Positions 26,916 to 36,172 are shown, numbered from the stretch's first letter. The stretch: 47,545 nucleotides of DNA from Dehalococcoides sp. JdFR-56 (GCA_002011495.1 MTNR01000044.1:1-47545), one strand, 5' to 3'. Notes: a model not told the origin generated them from the letters alone. Program-made: numbers and translations.

Positions 26916-28250
26916 CTATCTTATCATCTGGCCTGGTAGCCAGGTGATTATCTCAGGGAAAATGGTGAAGATGGCAAGCCCCACCATGATGAGGCCAACA
27001 TGTGGCAGCACCCCCCGGACGATGTCACCCATGGTCACCCCCAACTTCGGGTCACAGGCGCCACGGCAGATGAATATTCCGGAGGCGAAGGGCGGCGTCA
27101 TGAAGGCCATCTGCAGGTTAACGCAGACCATGATGGAGAACCAGAGGACGTTAAACCCGGCAGCCTCGGCGATGGGGGTGATAATGGGCACCATGATGTA
27201 AACGATGCCGATCCACTCAATAAACATGCCCATGATGAAGATGATGAACATGATGACGGCAAAGACACCCCACTTGCCACCGGGAGCACTCATGATGATT
27301 TCCTGCATGACCTCTCTGCCCCCGCCACCAAGAAAGACGGCGGTAAACGCCACCGCCATGGAGACGATGACAAAGATGAAGCCACAGGCCCTCATGGTGA
27401 GGAGGGCAACTTCCTTGAGTACGCTCCAGCTGAACCGGCGGTAGGCAATGGTGAGCAGGGTGGCGGTAAAGGCGCCAACGCCGGCTGCCTCGGTGGGAGG
27501 CGCTATCCCCAGGAAGATGACACCCAGCACCGCCATGATGAGGATGGCCACCGGCCCCAGGGCTATGGTCAGCATCCACGTTTTCTTGAGGAAGGGAACC
27601 TTCCTCTCCTCAGGGGGCACGGCGGGTGCGATGTTTGGCTGCAGGAAACTGCGCACCGCGATGTAAATGATGTATAAGGCGGAGAGGGTAAACCCGGGGA
27701 AGAAGGCGCCAAAAAAGAGCTTGCCCACGGAAACCCCAGCCATCGGCCCGTAAAGGACCAGCATAATGCTGGGGGGAATGAGAATGCCCAGACATCCCCC
27801 GGCGGTGATCGAGCCCGTGGCCAGGCTCTTGCTATAACCCCGCTTCATCATGGAGGGGAGAGCAACCATGGTCAGCATGGTGATTGAGGCGGCGATGATA
27901 CCGACCGTGGCCGCGATGATGGTGCCCATGAGCACGGTGATGATGGCCAGGCCACCCCTTAACCCGCCGAGCCAGACATACAGGGCATCGTACAGCTTCT
28001 CCGATATCCCGGAACGCTCCAGCATCACCCCCATGAAGACAAACAGGGGCACCGCCAGGATAACATACTCGGTGATTATCCCGTAAATGCGGCTGTAGAT
28101 GACGTCAACTACCTGACCTCCGAAGACGAAGTAGCCAACGCCCAGGGCCAGAGCGCCAACAATGAAGCCTAACGGGTAACCGGTGAGAACCCCTATAAAG
28201 ACCCCGCCCATCATGATGGCGGTCAAAAGCTCTGGACTCATATTAGTCAT
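26916..28250 (-). CDS. dctM: TRAP transporter large permease (DctM)
   Basis: Many TM helices; AVPLFVFMGVMLERSG, ATVGIIAASITMLTMVALPSM, GSITAGGCLGILIPPSIMLVLYG. Confidence 0.93.
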   Translation of the reverse strand: MTNMSPELLTAIMMGGVFIGVLTGYPLGFIVGALALGVGYFVFGGQVVDVIYSRIYGIITEYVILAVPLFVFMGVMLERSGISEKLYDALYVWLGGLRGGLAIITVLMGTIIAATVGIIAASITMLTMVALPSMMKRGYSKSLATGSITAGGCLGILIPPSIMLVLYGPMAGVSVGKLFFGAFFPGFTLSALYIIYIAVRSFLQPNIAPAVPPEERKVPFLKKTWMLTIALGPVAILIMAVLGVIFLGIAPPTEAAGVGAFTATLLTIAYRRFSWSVLKEVALLTMRACGFIFVIVSMAVAFTAVFLGGGGREVMQEIIMSAPGGKWGVFAVIMFIIFIMGMFIEWIGIVYIMVPIITPIAEAAGFNVLWFSIMVCVNLQMAFMTPPFASGIFICRGACDPKLGVTMGDIVRGVLPHVGLIMVGLAIFTIFPEIITWLPGQMIR

Positions 28251-28753
28251 AGGGCTTTATTCCTTATCAAGAGATAAAAGTCACGGACCAGCTGCGCCAT
28301 GCCTTGCAGGGCAAACAGAGCTAGCCCCAGCATCACGATCGTTCTCAATGGCCCAGCTGGCGGGTACCAGCCAGTAATCGGCATACGCTCACCGGTTTCC
28401 CAGGCGTACCACATCCAGTCCCAGGCATTGAGAACCAGCAGAATGATAAAGGGGGAAAAGAGGAATATGTCACCAAGAACGTCAATGATTGCTTTGCCCC
28501 GAGGGGGAAGATGCGCGTAAATCATGTCAACCCTGACGTGGGCCTGATGCAGGTGGGTATAGGCAAAGGCAAGGATATAGAGGCTTGCCCCCAGCATCAC
28601 GCTGACCTCATAGGCCCAGAGCGATGGGGCATTGAAGAGATAGCGCATCATCACTTCATAAGTGACCACCCCCACTAGAGCTACACCAAACCAACTTCCT
28701 ATCCTTCCCGTCCACTCACTGATGGCATCAATTATCCCAATAATAGTTCTCAT
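28247..28753 (-). CDS. dctQ: TRAP transporter small permease (DctQ)
   Basis: Four hydrophobic helices; YEVMMRYLFNAPSLWAYEVSVMLGA; ATGA overlap with dctM. Confidence 0.9.
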   Translation of the reverse strand: MRTIIGIIDAISEWTGRIGSWFGVALVGVVTYEVMMRYLFNAPSLWAYEVSVMLGASLYILAFAYTHLHQAHVRVDMIYAHLPPRGKAIIDVLGDIFLFSPFIILLVLNAWDWMWYAWETGERMPITGWYPPAGPLRTIVMLGLALFALQGMAQLVRDFYLLIRNKAL

Positions 28754-28779
28754 GGCTCGTCTTTCTCAAGTTTAAAGGT

Positions 28780-28815
28780 CCCCCTGCTTCGAGGGGGAAA
28801 CCTCGAAGCAGGGGG
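28780..28815 (-). promoter_or_regulatory. Perfect 15-bp intercistronic hairpin between dctP and dctQ
   Basis: CCCCCTGCTTCGAGG - 6 nt loop - CCTCGAAGCAGGGGG; no U-tract follows. Confidence 0.85.
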
Positions 28816-28830
28816 TTGAGGCCTGGGAGA

Positions 28831-30003
28831 TTAGAGGCGCGGATAGGTGGCATCGTAGCGGTCGCGCCACGAGAAGAGGGAATCCATGAGCTTGGCATAG
28901 AACGGGTCTTCCGCGGCCCTCTTCTGGTAGAACTCCGTGGCCAGCTTGATCAGCTCGTCTTCCAGCGACTTGGGCGCAGGCAGAACGTTCACGCCAGCCT
29001 GGATCCAGTCCTGAGCGGCAGTGGTGTTCTTGTAGGTCCACTCGGCATAGTGCCGAATGCCCTCAGCCCACCACAGCTCCTGGACGATGACCTTCAGGTC
29101 GTCAGGCAGTGCTGCCCAGGATTCCTTGTTGACGATGTAGATGTACATATCGGTGGGCTGGCGGACTGGGGAGACGTAGGCGTAGTCAACCACTTCCTGG
29201 AAGCCCATGTTCCAGTCAACCGCCAGGCTGCTGTGCTGGAAGCCGTCGATCACGCCACGCTGTATGGCCTCGTAGAGCTCTGGGCTGGGGGTGGCCACAG
29301 CGGCGACCTTCAGCTTGCCGAAGATCTCTGCCTCGTCACCGAGCAGACGCATCTTCTTCCCAGCTAGGTCCTCAGGCCCCTCCACTGGGAAGGTGGTGTA
29401 GAGGAAGGTCTCCGGCTCACGGCAGACAGCCGCTATCGGCATCACCTTGTCATAGCCGCCGTTGTCAAACATCTCCTGCATCAGGTCAAAGCCCTCGCCC
29501 CACATGTACCACATGTAGTACTCAAGGGCCGTCGGGCCGCCAACGGTGGTGGAGAACGGCGGTGCCGCGGGGAGATTGGAGACCCAGAGTATGGGGCCGT
29601 TATGGGCTACATCCAGAACGCCCCTCTGCACCCCGTCAATCTCGGTGTCAGCAGGGACGATGGCGCCACCCTCATTGGACTGAATGACCAGACGCCCGCC
29701 AGTAGCCTCCTCAATCAGCTTGTTCACCCTCTCGAAAGACTGGTAGGTTGAAGTGGTGGTGGGGTTGTCATCCTGGCCAATCCACTTGATCACTTCAGCT
29801 GGCTGTGCCGGTGCTGGCGCAGGAGCCGGGGCGGGTGCTGGTGATGGCGCCGGTGACGGTGCTGGTGCTGGAGCCGGTGCCGGGGCCGGCGCGGGTGCTG
29901 GTGCTGGTGCCGGTGCCGGGGCAGGTGCCGCGCAGGCGCTGAACAGACCGCCCAGCAGGACAACTACCATCGCCAAGGCAAATACTACTTTTCTTCTACT
30001 CAA
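28831..30003 (-). CDS. dctP: TRAP transporter substrate-binding lipoprotein (DctP) with Ala-Pro linker
   Basis: Lipobox LFSAC, long (AP)n linker, then VIKWIGQDDNP...ERVNKLIEEATGGRLVIQ...LAGKKMRLLG...YEAIQRGVIDGFQHS. Confidence 0.9.
   Translation of the reverse strand: MSRRKVVFALAMVVVLLGGLFSACAAPAPAPAPAPAPAPAPAPAPAPAPSPAPSPAPAPAPAPAPAQPAEVIKWIGQDDNPTTTSTYQSFERVNKLIEEATGGRLVIQSNEGGAIVPADTEIDGVQRGVLDVAHNGPILWVSNLPAAPPFSTTVGGPTALEYYMWYMWGEGFDLMQEMFDNGGYDKVMPIAAVCREPETFLYTTFPVEGPEDLAGKKMRLLGDEAEIFGKLKVAAVATPSPELYEAIQRGVIDGFQHSSLAVDWNMGFQEVVDYAYVSPVRQPTDMYIYIVNKESWAALPDDLKVIVQELWWAEGIRHYAEWTYKNTTAAQDWIQAGVNVLPAPKSLEDELIKLATEFYQKRAAEDPFYAKLMDSLFSWRDRYDATYPRL
29808..29930 (-). repeat. Low-complexity Ala-Pro coding repeat in dctP (approximate bounds)
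   Basis: GGTGCC/GGTGCT/GGCGCx-type hexamers encoding (AP)n with two SP variants. Confidence 0.85.
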
Positions 30004-30192
30004 TTACCTCCTCCTTACTTCAAAGAGTATTTGGAGTCAACTTCTCCTAAGAAAGACGCTGCTTACTGAAAATCTCACCCCCTTTCTCCACAGCTTATTG
30101 GGTACTCACCCAAAATCTCGGGATGCCTCTTAAAAAGGCAGGAACCTTCAGAACTTATTTCCCGGAGAAATGAGCCTTCGCCCAATAATGGC

Positions 30193-30221
30193 ATAATATA
30201 CGAAGCCCCCAGACATGTCAA
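30193..30221 (-). promoter_or_regulatory. Sigma70-type promoter for the TRAP operon
   Basis: On minus: TTGACA (30221-30216), 17 bp, TATTAT (30198-30193). Confidence 0.7.
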
Positions 30222-30433
30222 GACTCTAATTCCTCAAATCAGCACCGGGCTTTTACCCTGATTGGCTTAAGGCAAATATTGTAACCAAAGGTAAACTCTT
30301 TGTCAAACTAAAATCCCTCTTAAGCCCGATGCGGCTTAGGTTAAGCTCGCAACCGCTCTCACGGCCATTCAGGTTGCACCGGGAGGAAAGAGCGTATAAT
30401 ATATTATAGCGTTTGAAGGAGGTCCGGTAAGTT

Positions 30434-31279
30434 ATGGCTTATGATGAAAAGCTAATCAAGAAGCTGGAGGAGAAGGCAAAGATTCTGCGCCGGGACGCCA
30501 TCGAGATGATCCGGGCCGGCGAGTCCGGCTGGGTCGGCGGCTCATTCTCCCAGGCGGATATCATCGCCGCGCTCGTGTTCCACCACATGAGACATGACCC
30601 CAAGAATCCCCACTGGGAAGAGCGGGACCGGCTGGTTGTCTCCAAAGCCCACTGCTGTGAAACCGTTTACGCGGCACTGGCTGAGGCGGGCTATTTCTCC
30701 AAGAAGGAATATCAGCTTTATGGCAAGCTGGGCGCTCTCCTGCAAGCTCACACCGAGCGCAAGGTGCCCGGGGTTGAGTATTCCGGCGGCTCCCTGGGAC
30801 AGGGGCTATCTTTCGCCCTAGGGGAGGCGCTGGCCGCCCGCATCGGTGCCCCCAGAGACAGTTCCGGCAGACCAGTCCCGCGCTACCGCGCCTTCTGCAT
30901 CGTTGGGGATGGGGAGAGCGACGAGGGGCAAGTCTGGGAGGCGGTCATGGCGGCAGCCCATTACCAGGTTGACAACCTCATCGCCATTGTTGACCACAAC
31001 AAATTCCAGTCCAGCGGCACCGTGGAGGAGAGGATAAACATCATGCCCCTGGCGGAGAAGTGGCGCGCCTTCGGCTGGGATACCACCGAGATCAATGGGC
31101 ATGATTTCAATGAAATCTTGAGCGCTCTGGAGAGGGCAGACCAGGTTAAGGGCAAACCCCACGCCATCATCGCCCACACCACCAAGTGCAAGGGCGTACC
31201 CTCTTTCGAGCATAAGAACCTGCACTTCTGCAAGCTCTCCGACGAAATGTATGCCCAGGCAATTGAGGCGCTTAAATAG
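30434..31279 (+). CDS. Transketolase, N-terminal subunit
   Basis: SKAHCCETVYAALAEAGYF, GVEYSGGSLGQGLSFALGEAL, GDGESDEGQVWEAVMAAAHY, DHNKFQ. Confidence 0.93.
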   Translation: MAYDEKLIKKLEEKAKILRRDAIEMIRAGESGWVGGSFSQADIIAALVFHHMRHDPKNPHWEERDRLVVSKAHCCETVYAALAEAGYFSKKEYQLYGKLGALLQAHTERKVPGVEYSGGSLGQGLSFALGEALAARIGAPRDSSGRPVPRYRAFCIVGDGESDEGQVWEAVMAAAHYQVDNLIAIVDHNKFQSSGTVEERINIMPLAEKWRAFGWDTTEINGHDFNEILSALERADQVKGKPHAIIAHTTKCKGVPSFEHKNLHFCKLSDEMYAQAIEALK

Positions 31280-31333
31280 AGGAAGCCTTCAAAGAGCCAA
31301 TAATAGCCACATAAAAGGGAGTTAAATAAAAAG

Positions 31334-32299
31334 ATGAAGCGTAGCTATGTAATGGAATCACCGGGCGAAGCCAAAGCCATGTATCAGGCCTACCATGAGG
31401 CCATGCTGGAGCTGGTGAAAAAAGACGGCAACATCGTTCTTCTCTACGGGGACTTCCCCCGGGGTGCCGCCGGCGAATTCATGGAAAAGGAATGTCCAGA
31501 CCGGATTTACGATGTCGGCATCGCTGAAGCCAACCTGATCACCACCGCCGCCGGTCTAGCCGCGGGGGGCAAGCTCCCCTTCACCCACTGCCATAGCATC
31601 TTTGCTGTGGGGAGAGCCTATAACCAGATAAGGCAGAACGTGGCCTTTGACAAGCTCAACGTGAAAATAGTCCTCTGCAACTCGGGGATGCTCTGGCCCT
31701 TCATGGGCGGCTCCCATCAGATTATTGAGGAGATCGCTGCCCTGCGCGTCATCCCTAACTTGGTCCTCATCTCCCCGGCCGACCAGGTGGAGACGCGGAA
31801 GGCGACCAGGGCAGCGGCAGAATTTCCCGGGCCGGTTGCCCTGAGACTGGCCAATCCCCCCGTGCCCACCATATACACCGAGCAGTTACCTTATGAGCTG
31901 GGGAAAGCGGTGACGGTGGTAGACGGGGAAGACGCCACCATCATCGCCACTGGCATCATGCTTGCTGACTCGCTTACCGCCACCGAGCTATTGGCCAAAG
32001 AGGGCATCAAAGCCCGGCTCCTTGATATGCACACCCTTAAGCCGCTGGATGAGGCGGCGGTGCTGAAAGCGGCCAAAGAAACCGGCGCCCTGGTCACCGT
32101 GGAGGACAGCAGCATCATCGGCGGGCTGGGAGGCGCGGTGGCCGAGGTTATCGCCGAGAATAGCCCGGTGCCGCTGCGGAGAGTCGGCATCAGGGACCGC
32201 TTTGGCCAGTCAGGAACCGTAGACGACCTGAAAAAGGAATACGGCCTCACCGCTCAGGACATCGCCCAAGCGGTGAAAGAAGCGCTCAAGAAGAAATAA
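31334..32299 (+). CDS. Transketolase, C-terminal subunit
   Basis: DVGIAEANLITTAAGLAAGGKLPFTHCHSIF, YNQIRQNVAFDKLNVKIV, MHTLKPLDEAAVLKAAKETGALVTVEDSSIIGGLGGAVAEV. Confidence 0.93.
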   Translation: MKRSYVMESPGEAKAMYQAYHEAMLELVKKDGNIVLLYGDFPRGAAGEFMEKECPDRIYDVGIAEANLITTAAGLAAGGKLPFTHCHSIFAVGRAYNQIRQNVAFDKLNVKIVLCNSGMLWPFMGGSHQIIEEIAALRVIPNLVLISPADQVETRKATRAAAEFPGPVALRLANPPVPTIYTEQLPYELGKAVTVVDGEDATIIATGIMLADSLTATELLAKEGIKARLLDMHTLKPLDEAAVLKAAKETGALVTVEDSSIIGGLGGAVAEVIAENSPVPLRRVGIRDRFGQSGTVDDLKKEYGLTAQDIAQAVKEALKKK

Positions 32300-32308
32300 G
32301 CCGCGCCG

Positions 32309-33211
32309 CTAGACTTCCTCTCCAGCCAGGCGCCGGATGACCTTGCTCACCACTGACCAGTCCTTATCCCCCAGGCCGCTGGCTCGGGCGGCCTCCATCA
32401 GCTGACGCGCCAGGCTGGCGGCGAGCAGAGGAATCTTGGTCTTCTCGGCGGCAGAGAGGATAAGGCCAAGGTCTTTGGCCATCAGGTCAGTGGTAAAGCC
32501 CGGGGCGAAGTCCTTATTAGCTGGGCTTTCCGGTATCACGCCAGGGTAGGGAACCCTGGTCTGCAAAAACCAGCAGTTCCCGGCGCTGGCGCTGATGACC
32601 TCAAAGAGCGTCTTGGGGTCAGCCCCGAGCCTAGTGCCGAAGAGAAAGCCCTCGCAAACGGCGATGCCGCACACCGCGCCGATGAGGTTATTGGCCAGCT
32701 TCACCACCTCCCCCATCCCCACCTCACCAACGTGAAAGATCTTCTCTCCCAGCACCTCAAGGATATCCCGGCACCGCTCAAAGACCTCCTTTTTGCCCCC
32801 CACCATGATGGAAAGGGTGCCATCCGCCGCCTTGGGGGGAGCGCCGCTCACCGGCGCATCTAGCATCTCAATTCCTTTTTCGGCGGCGGCCGCGGCCACC
32901 TTCCGGGTAACCGTCGGGTCAATCGTGCTCATCTCAATGATGGTGGCGCCGCTCCTCATCCCGGCCAGCACCCCATCAGGGCCAAACATCACCTGCTCCA
33001 CCTGTGGGGAGGAGGTCACTATGGTGATGACGACCTCCGATTTTTCGGCCACCTCGCGGGGAGAGCCTGCGGCCGCTGCCCCCATGGCGACTAGGTCTCT
33101 CACCGCCTCTGGCCTCAAGTCATGGACGGTGAGAGGATAACCGGCCTTGACCAAGTTGGTCGCCATCGGTTTACCCATATTGCCCAAGCCGATAAACCCG
33201 AGCTTCTTCAT
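32309..33211 (-). CDS. 3-hydroxyisobutyrate dehydrogenase-like NAD(P)-dependent oxidoreductase
   Basis: GFIGLGNMGKPMATNLVKAGY, APVSGAPPKAADGTLSIMVGG, GMGEVVKLANNLIGA. Confidence 0.92.
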   Translation of the reverse strand: MKKLGFIGLGNMGKPMATNLVKAGYPLTVHDLRPEAVRDLVAMGAAAAGSPREVAEKSEVVITIVTSSPQVEQVMFGPDGVLAGMRSGATIIEMSTIDPTVTRKVAAAAAEKGIEMLDAPVSGAPPKAADGTLSIMVGGKKEVFERCRDILEVLGEKIFHVGEVGMGEVVKLANNLIGAVCGIAVCEGFLFGTRLGADPKTLFEVISASAGNCWFLQTRVPYPGVIPESPANKDFAPGFTTDLMAKDLGLILSAAEKTKIPLLAASLARQLMEAARASGLGDKDWSVVSKVIRRLAGEEV

Positions 33212-33355
33212 CTTGCCTCCTTGGATGATAATTTTTTAGCGCTACCACGATAACTCATCCCTTTCCCCGATGTCAATACTCCCAAGCGTGTTATCAAGCG
33301 GATGATGTAGTAGAATAATATACGCCAAATCTCAAAACCAAAAGGAGGGAAGCTT

Positions 33356-34324
33356 ATGTCCATACTGATTACCGGTGGCACCGGCGGCATCGGGGTGGGG
33401 CTAGCGCATGAACTTGTGGCCAGGGGTGAAGAGGTCGTCCTGTTTGACATCGCGCCGCAGACCGAGCGCCTGGCGGATATCAGGGACAAGGTAAAAATCG
33501 TCCAAGGCGACCTCAAAGTCTGGCCCGAGGTGCTCAACGTGGTCAAGGAAAATGAAGTAGAGGGCATCTTCCACCATGGCTCAATGCTCAGCCTGCCCTC
33601 GGAGGCGAACCCCTGGGGCGCTTTCCAGGTATCGGTGATGGGGACAATGCACGTCCTGGAAGCCGCCCGGCTCTTCGGGGTAAAGCGGGTGCTCTTCGCC
33701 AGCACCGATGCCACCTACGGCCTGGGAACCGCCGACGTCATCACCGATGAGACACTGCAGCGCCCCATCACCATCTACGGGGCAAACAAGCTCTACGGTG
33801 AGCTCCTGGGCCGATTCTACCGGCGGAAGTTCGGCCTTGACTTCCGCTGCATCCGCTACTGCACCGTGCTCCGCCCTGGTATTAAGACGCCCGCCCTGCC
33901 CATGTTTGTCCCCTGGATGATTGAACACGCTGCCCTGGGCAAACCCTTTGAATGCTTCGTCGCTGAAGACGTGGCGGCGCCGGTCATCTACTATCCGGAC
34001 GCCATCCGGGCCACCATCATGCTCTACTATGCCCCGGAGGAGAAGATCAAGTCAGTGTGCTATAACCTCTCGGGAATATCGCCCACGCCCACCGCCAAGC
34101 AGCTGGAGATGGCCATCAAGGAGATCATTCCTGACGCCCAGGTTACCTATAAACCAGACCCACTGGTGATGGAGTATTACCGCACCCGGGGGGTGACCAC
34201 CATTGATGACCGCCGGGCGCGTGAGGAATGGGGCTGGCAGCCTGAATATACCGATTATAAAAAGGTGATCGCCCATTTCATCCAAGAGGTGAGGGAAAAC
34301 CCGCAGCGCTGGGGGCTCGCCTGA
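33356..34324 (+). CDS. NAD-dependent epimerase/dehydratase family protein
   Basis: ILITGGTGGIGVGLAHELVARG, YGANKLYGELLGRFYRR, extended-SDR C-terminus. Confidence 0.88.
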   Translation: MSILITGGTGGIGVGLAHELVARGEEVVLFDIAPQTERLADIRDKVKIVQGDLKVWPEVLNVVKENEVEGIFHHGSMLSLPSEANPWGAFQVSVMGTMHVLEAARLFGVKRVLFASTDATYGLGTADVITDETLQRPITIYGANKLYGELLGRFYRRKFGLDFRCIRYCTVLRPGIKTPALPMFVPWMIEHAALGKPFECFVAEDVAAPVIYYPDAIRATIMLYYAPEEKIKSVCYNLSGISPTPTAKQLEMAIKEIIPDAQVTYKPDPLVMEYYRTRGVTTIDDRRAREEWGWQPEYTDYKKVIAHFIQEVRENPQRWGLA

Positions 34325-34367
34325 AAAACCCGGTGGCGGGGAATATCCAAAGCGAAGGAGGTTAACC

Positions 34368-35216
34368 ATGACCGGTCCAATGTATTCTGGTCTGGCGGGC
34401 AAAATAGCCCTGGTGACAGGAGGCGGCCGCGGGCTGGGTAAGGCTATCTGCCTTGCCCTGGCCCGAGAGGGGGCAAAGGTGGCGCTCACCGACCTGCGCA
34501 ACGCCGAGCAAACCGCCAGAGAGATAGAGGAGATGGGCGGAAAGGCGCTCGCCTTCAGCGCTGATGTGCTCAAAGAGCCCGAGGTCAAAGCCATGGTCGA
34601 GCGCATCGTGGCGGCGTGGGGAGGCATTGACATCCTGGTGAATAACGTGGGCGGTGACCATGCCATCCTGCTTGAGGATATGACGGAACCAGAGTGGGAC
34701 TGGAGCCTGAACATCAACTTAAAGGGGATGTTCCACTGCACCAGGATAGTCGCTGAGGTGATGAAAAAGCGGGGAGGGGGCAAAATCATCAATATCGCTT
34801 CGCTCGCCGGCTTAAGGATGACCATGTATGGGGGAATCGCCTACAGTGCCGCCAAGGCTGGCGTTTTAGGTTTCACCCGGCACGCCGCCTTCGAGCTGGG
34901 GCACTACAAGATAAACGTCAACGCCGTCTGCCCCGGCCCCACCCTCACCGAGGTGGTCAAGAGCCGGATGACGCCCGAGATAGCGGAGAAAATGAAGAAA
35001 GCCACGCCTCTGGGGGACTTCGCCTACCCGGAGGACCAGGCAGACGCCGTGGTCTTTCTCGCCTCCGAGCGGGCCAGGATGATCACTGGCACCTATCTCC
35101 TGGTTGATGGCGGCGTGAGCCTGCCGGTGAGCTTTACCGAATGGGACGAGTTCTACTCCTCCCGCAAAAAGTGGCTGAAGGAGGGGAGATGGGAGGGCAA
35201 GGATACCTCGCTTTAA
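34368..35216 (+). CDS. Short-chain dehydrogenase/reductase
   Basis: VTGGGRGLGKAICLALAREGA, NNVGG, YSAAKAG, CPGPT, LLVDGG. Confidence 0.92.
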   Translation: MTGPMYSGLAGKIALVTGGGRGLGKAICLALAREGAKVALTDLRNAEQTAREIEEMGGKALAFSADVLKEPEVKAMVERIVAAWGGIDILVNNVGGDHAILLEDMTEPEWDWSLNINLKGMFHCTRIVAEVMKKRGGGKIINIASLAGLRMTMYGGIAYSAAKAGVLGFTRHAAFELGHYKINVNAVCPGPTLTEVVKSRMTPEIAEKMKKATPLGDFAYPEDQADAVVFLASERARMITGTYLLVDGGVSLPVSFTEWDEFYSSRKKWLKEGRWEGKDTSL

Positions 35217-35219
35217 TTT

Positions 35220-36062
35220 TCAGCCGGTGGCGTGGGTGATCTCCCTCACGCTCCTCTGAATATTGCCGATATCAAAGACCTTCTGCTTCCAGTCCAGCTG
35301 GAAAATCTGCTCTCTGGCCTTGCTCGCCGCTAATTTAGCGCCATCGGAGACCGGAGCCCCGGCAAAATCAAAGACGATGGCCGCCGTGGTGCGAAGATGG
35401 CCATAGAGGAAGTCCCGAACCGCCGGCTCCGGGACGCCCATCCGGATGACCTCCTCCATCGCCTCCCGGATGACGATGATGCAGGTCAGGGCCAGCGTCT
35501 CCACCAGCGCCGGCTCCAGAATCGCCATCTGCTCGGTGGTGAGGCGGTGTGCCCTGGTCACCGGGGCAAAGATAGCTCGGGCGAGCGCCTCCCCCTTGGC
35601 GTAATCCTCCTCAGGGCCCTGATGTAGGGAACAGACGATGTTCTGCTTGGCCTTGACGCCACCAAACCAGTCACGCTGGGCCTCAAGGTCAGTCTCCTCA
35701 CCAAAGAGAGGCGGGTGGCAGGGATGGGAGATGAAGTAAGAGATATCATCACGCTTGGGCAATACGCCGGCATACGCCGCTGCCGGGTCAAGGCCCATGA
35801 CCATGGCGCCACTTTTGAGCTTGGGCACAATCTCGCCGCAGATTTTGGCCATGAGGGCATCTGGCACCGCCAGAATGACCACGTCGGCCTCCCTGATGGC
35901 TTCTTCCTGGGGGGTTACCGAGAGCCCAAGCTCGGCGAGAGCGGCTCTACCCGCCTCGCTGATCTCAACGTAATGGGTGGTATAGTCAGGGTTGTCCTTC
36001 AGATTGCGGGCGATGCGCAGCCCCATCTTGCCGCCAGCACCCATCAAGGCTACTGTGCTCAT
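35220..36062 (-). CDS. NAD(P)-binding phosphogluconate-dehydrogenase-like protein
   Basis: VALMGAGGKMGLRIARNL, ADVVILAVPDALM, ISHPCHPPLF; C-terminal helical domain resembling PGDH_C-type proteins. Confidence 0.7.
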   Translation of the reverse strand: MSTVALMGAGGKMGLRIARNLKDNPDYTTHYVEISEAGRAALAELGLSVTPQEEAIREADVVILAVPDALMAKICGEIVPKLKSGAMVMGLDPAAAYAGVLPKRDDISYFISHPCHPPLFGEETDLEAQRDWFGGVKAKQNIVCSLHQGPEEDYAKGEALARAIFAPVTRAHRLTTEQMAILEPALVETLALTCIIVIREAMEEVIRMGVPEPAVRDFLYGHLRTTAAIVFDFAGAPVSDGAKLAASKAREQIFQLDWKQKVFDIGNIQRSVREITHATG

Positions 36063-36172
36063 TTTAAGTCTCCTTTTATTTTGTTTCCGGCAGCGCTTAT
36101 CTGGTAAAATTTCACCACGGCGGACGGCGGGCTGTCAATATTAGTAAAACTTGAGAAAGGAAGGTAGCTAGC

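Noticed and set aside
27000-27677. 225-aa plus-strand ORF opposite dctM
   Set aside because: His/Asp-rich low-complexity translation mirrors the hydrophobic TRAP permease codons; shadow ORF.
28780-28815. Rho-independent terminator at the dctP-dctQ hairpin
   Set aside because: The stem is perfect but is followed by ACCTTTAAAC, not a U-tract, and it lies inside a likely operon.
29808-29930. CRISPR or tandem-repeat array
   Set aside because: Units are imperfect hexamers encoding Ala-Pro within an ORF; no spacer-repeat structure. No CRISPR-like arrays seen elsewhere.
29753-30133. 126-aa plus-strand ORF with (GA)n repeat
   Set aside because: Antisense of the dctP Ala-Pro linker; repeat artefact.
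30395-30408. TATAATATATTATA palindrome as an operator
   Set aside because: AT-rich self-complementarity is expected around a -10 box; no flanking symmetry and no convincing -35 at proper spacing.
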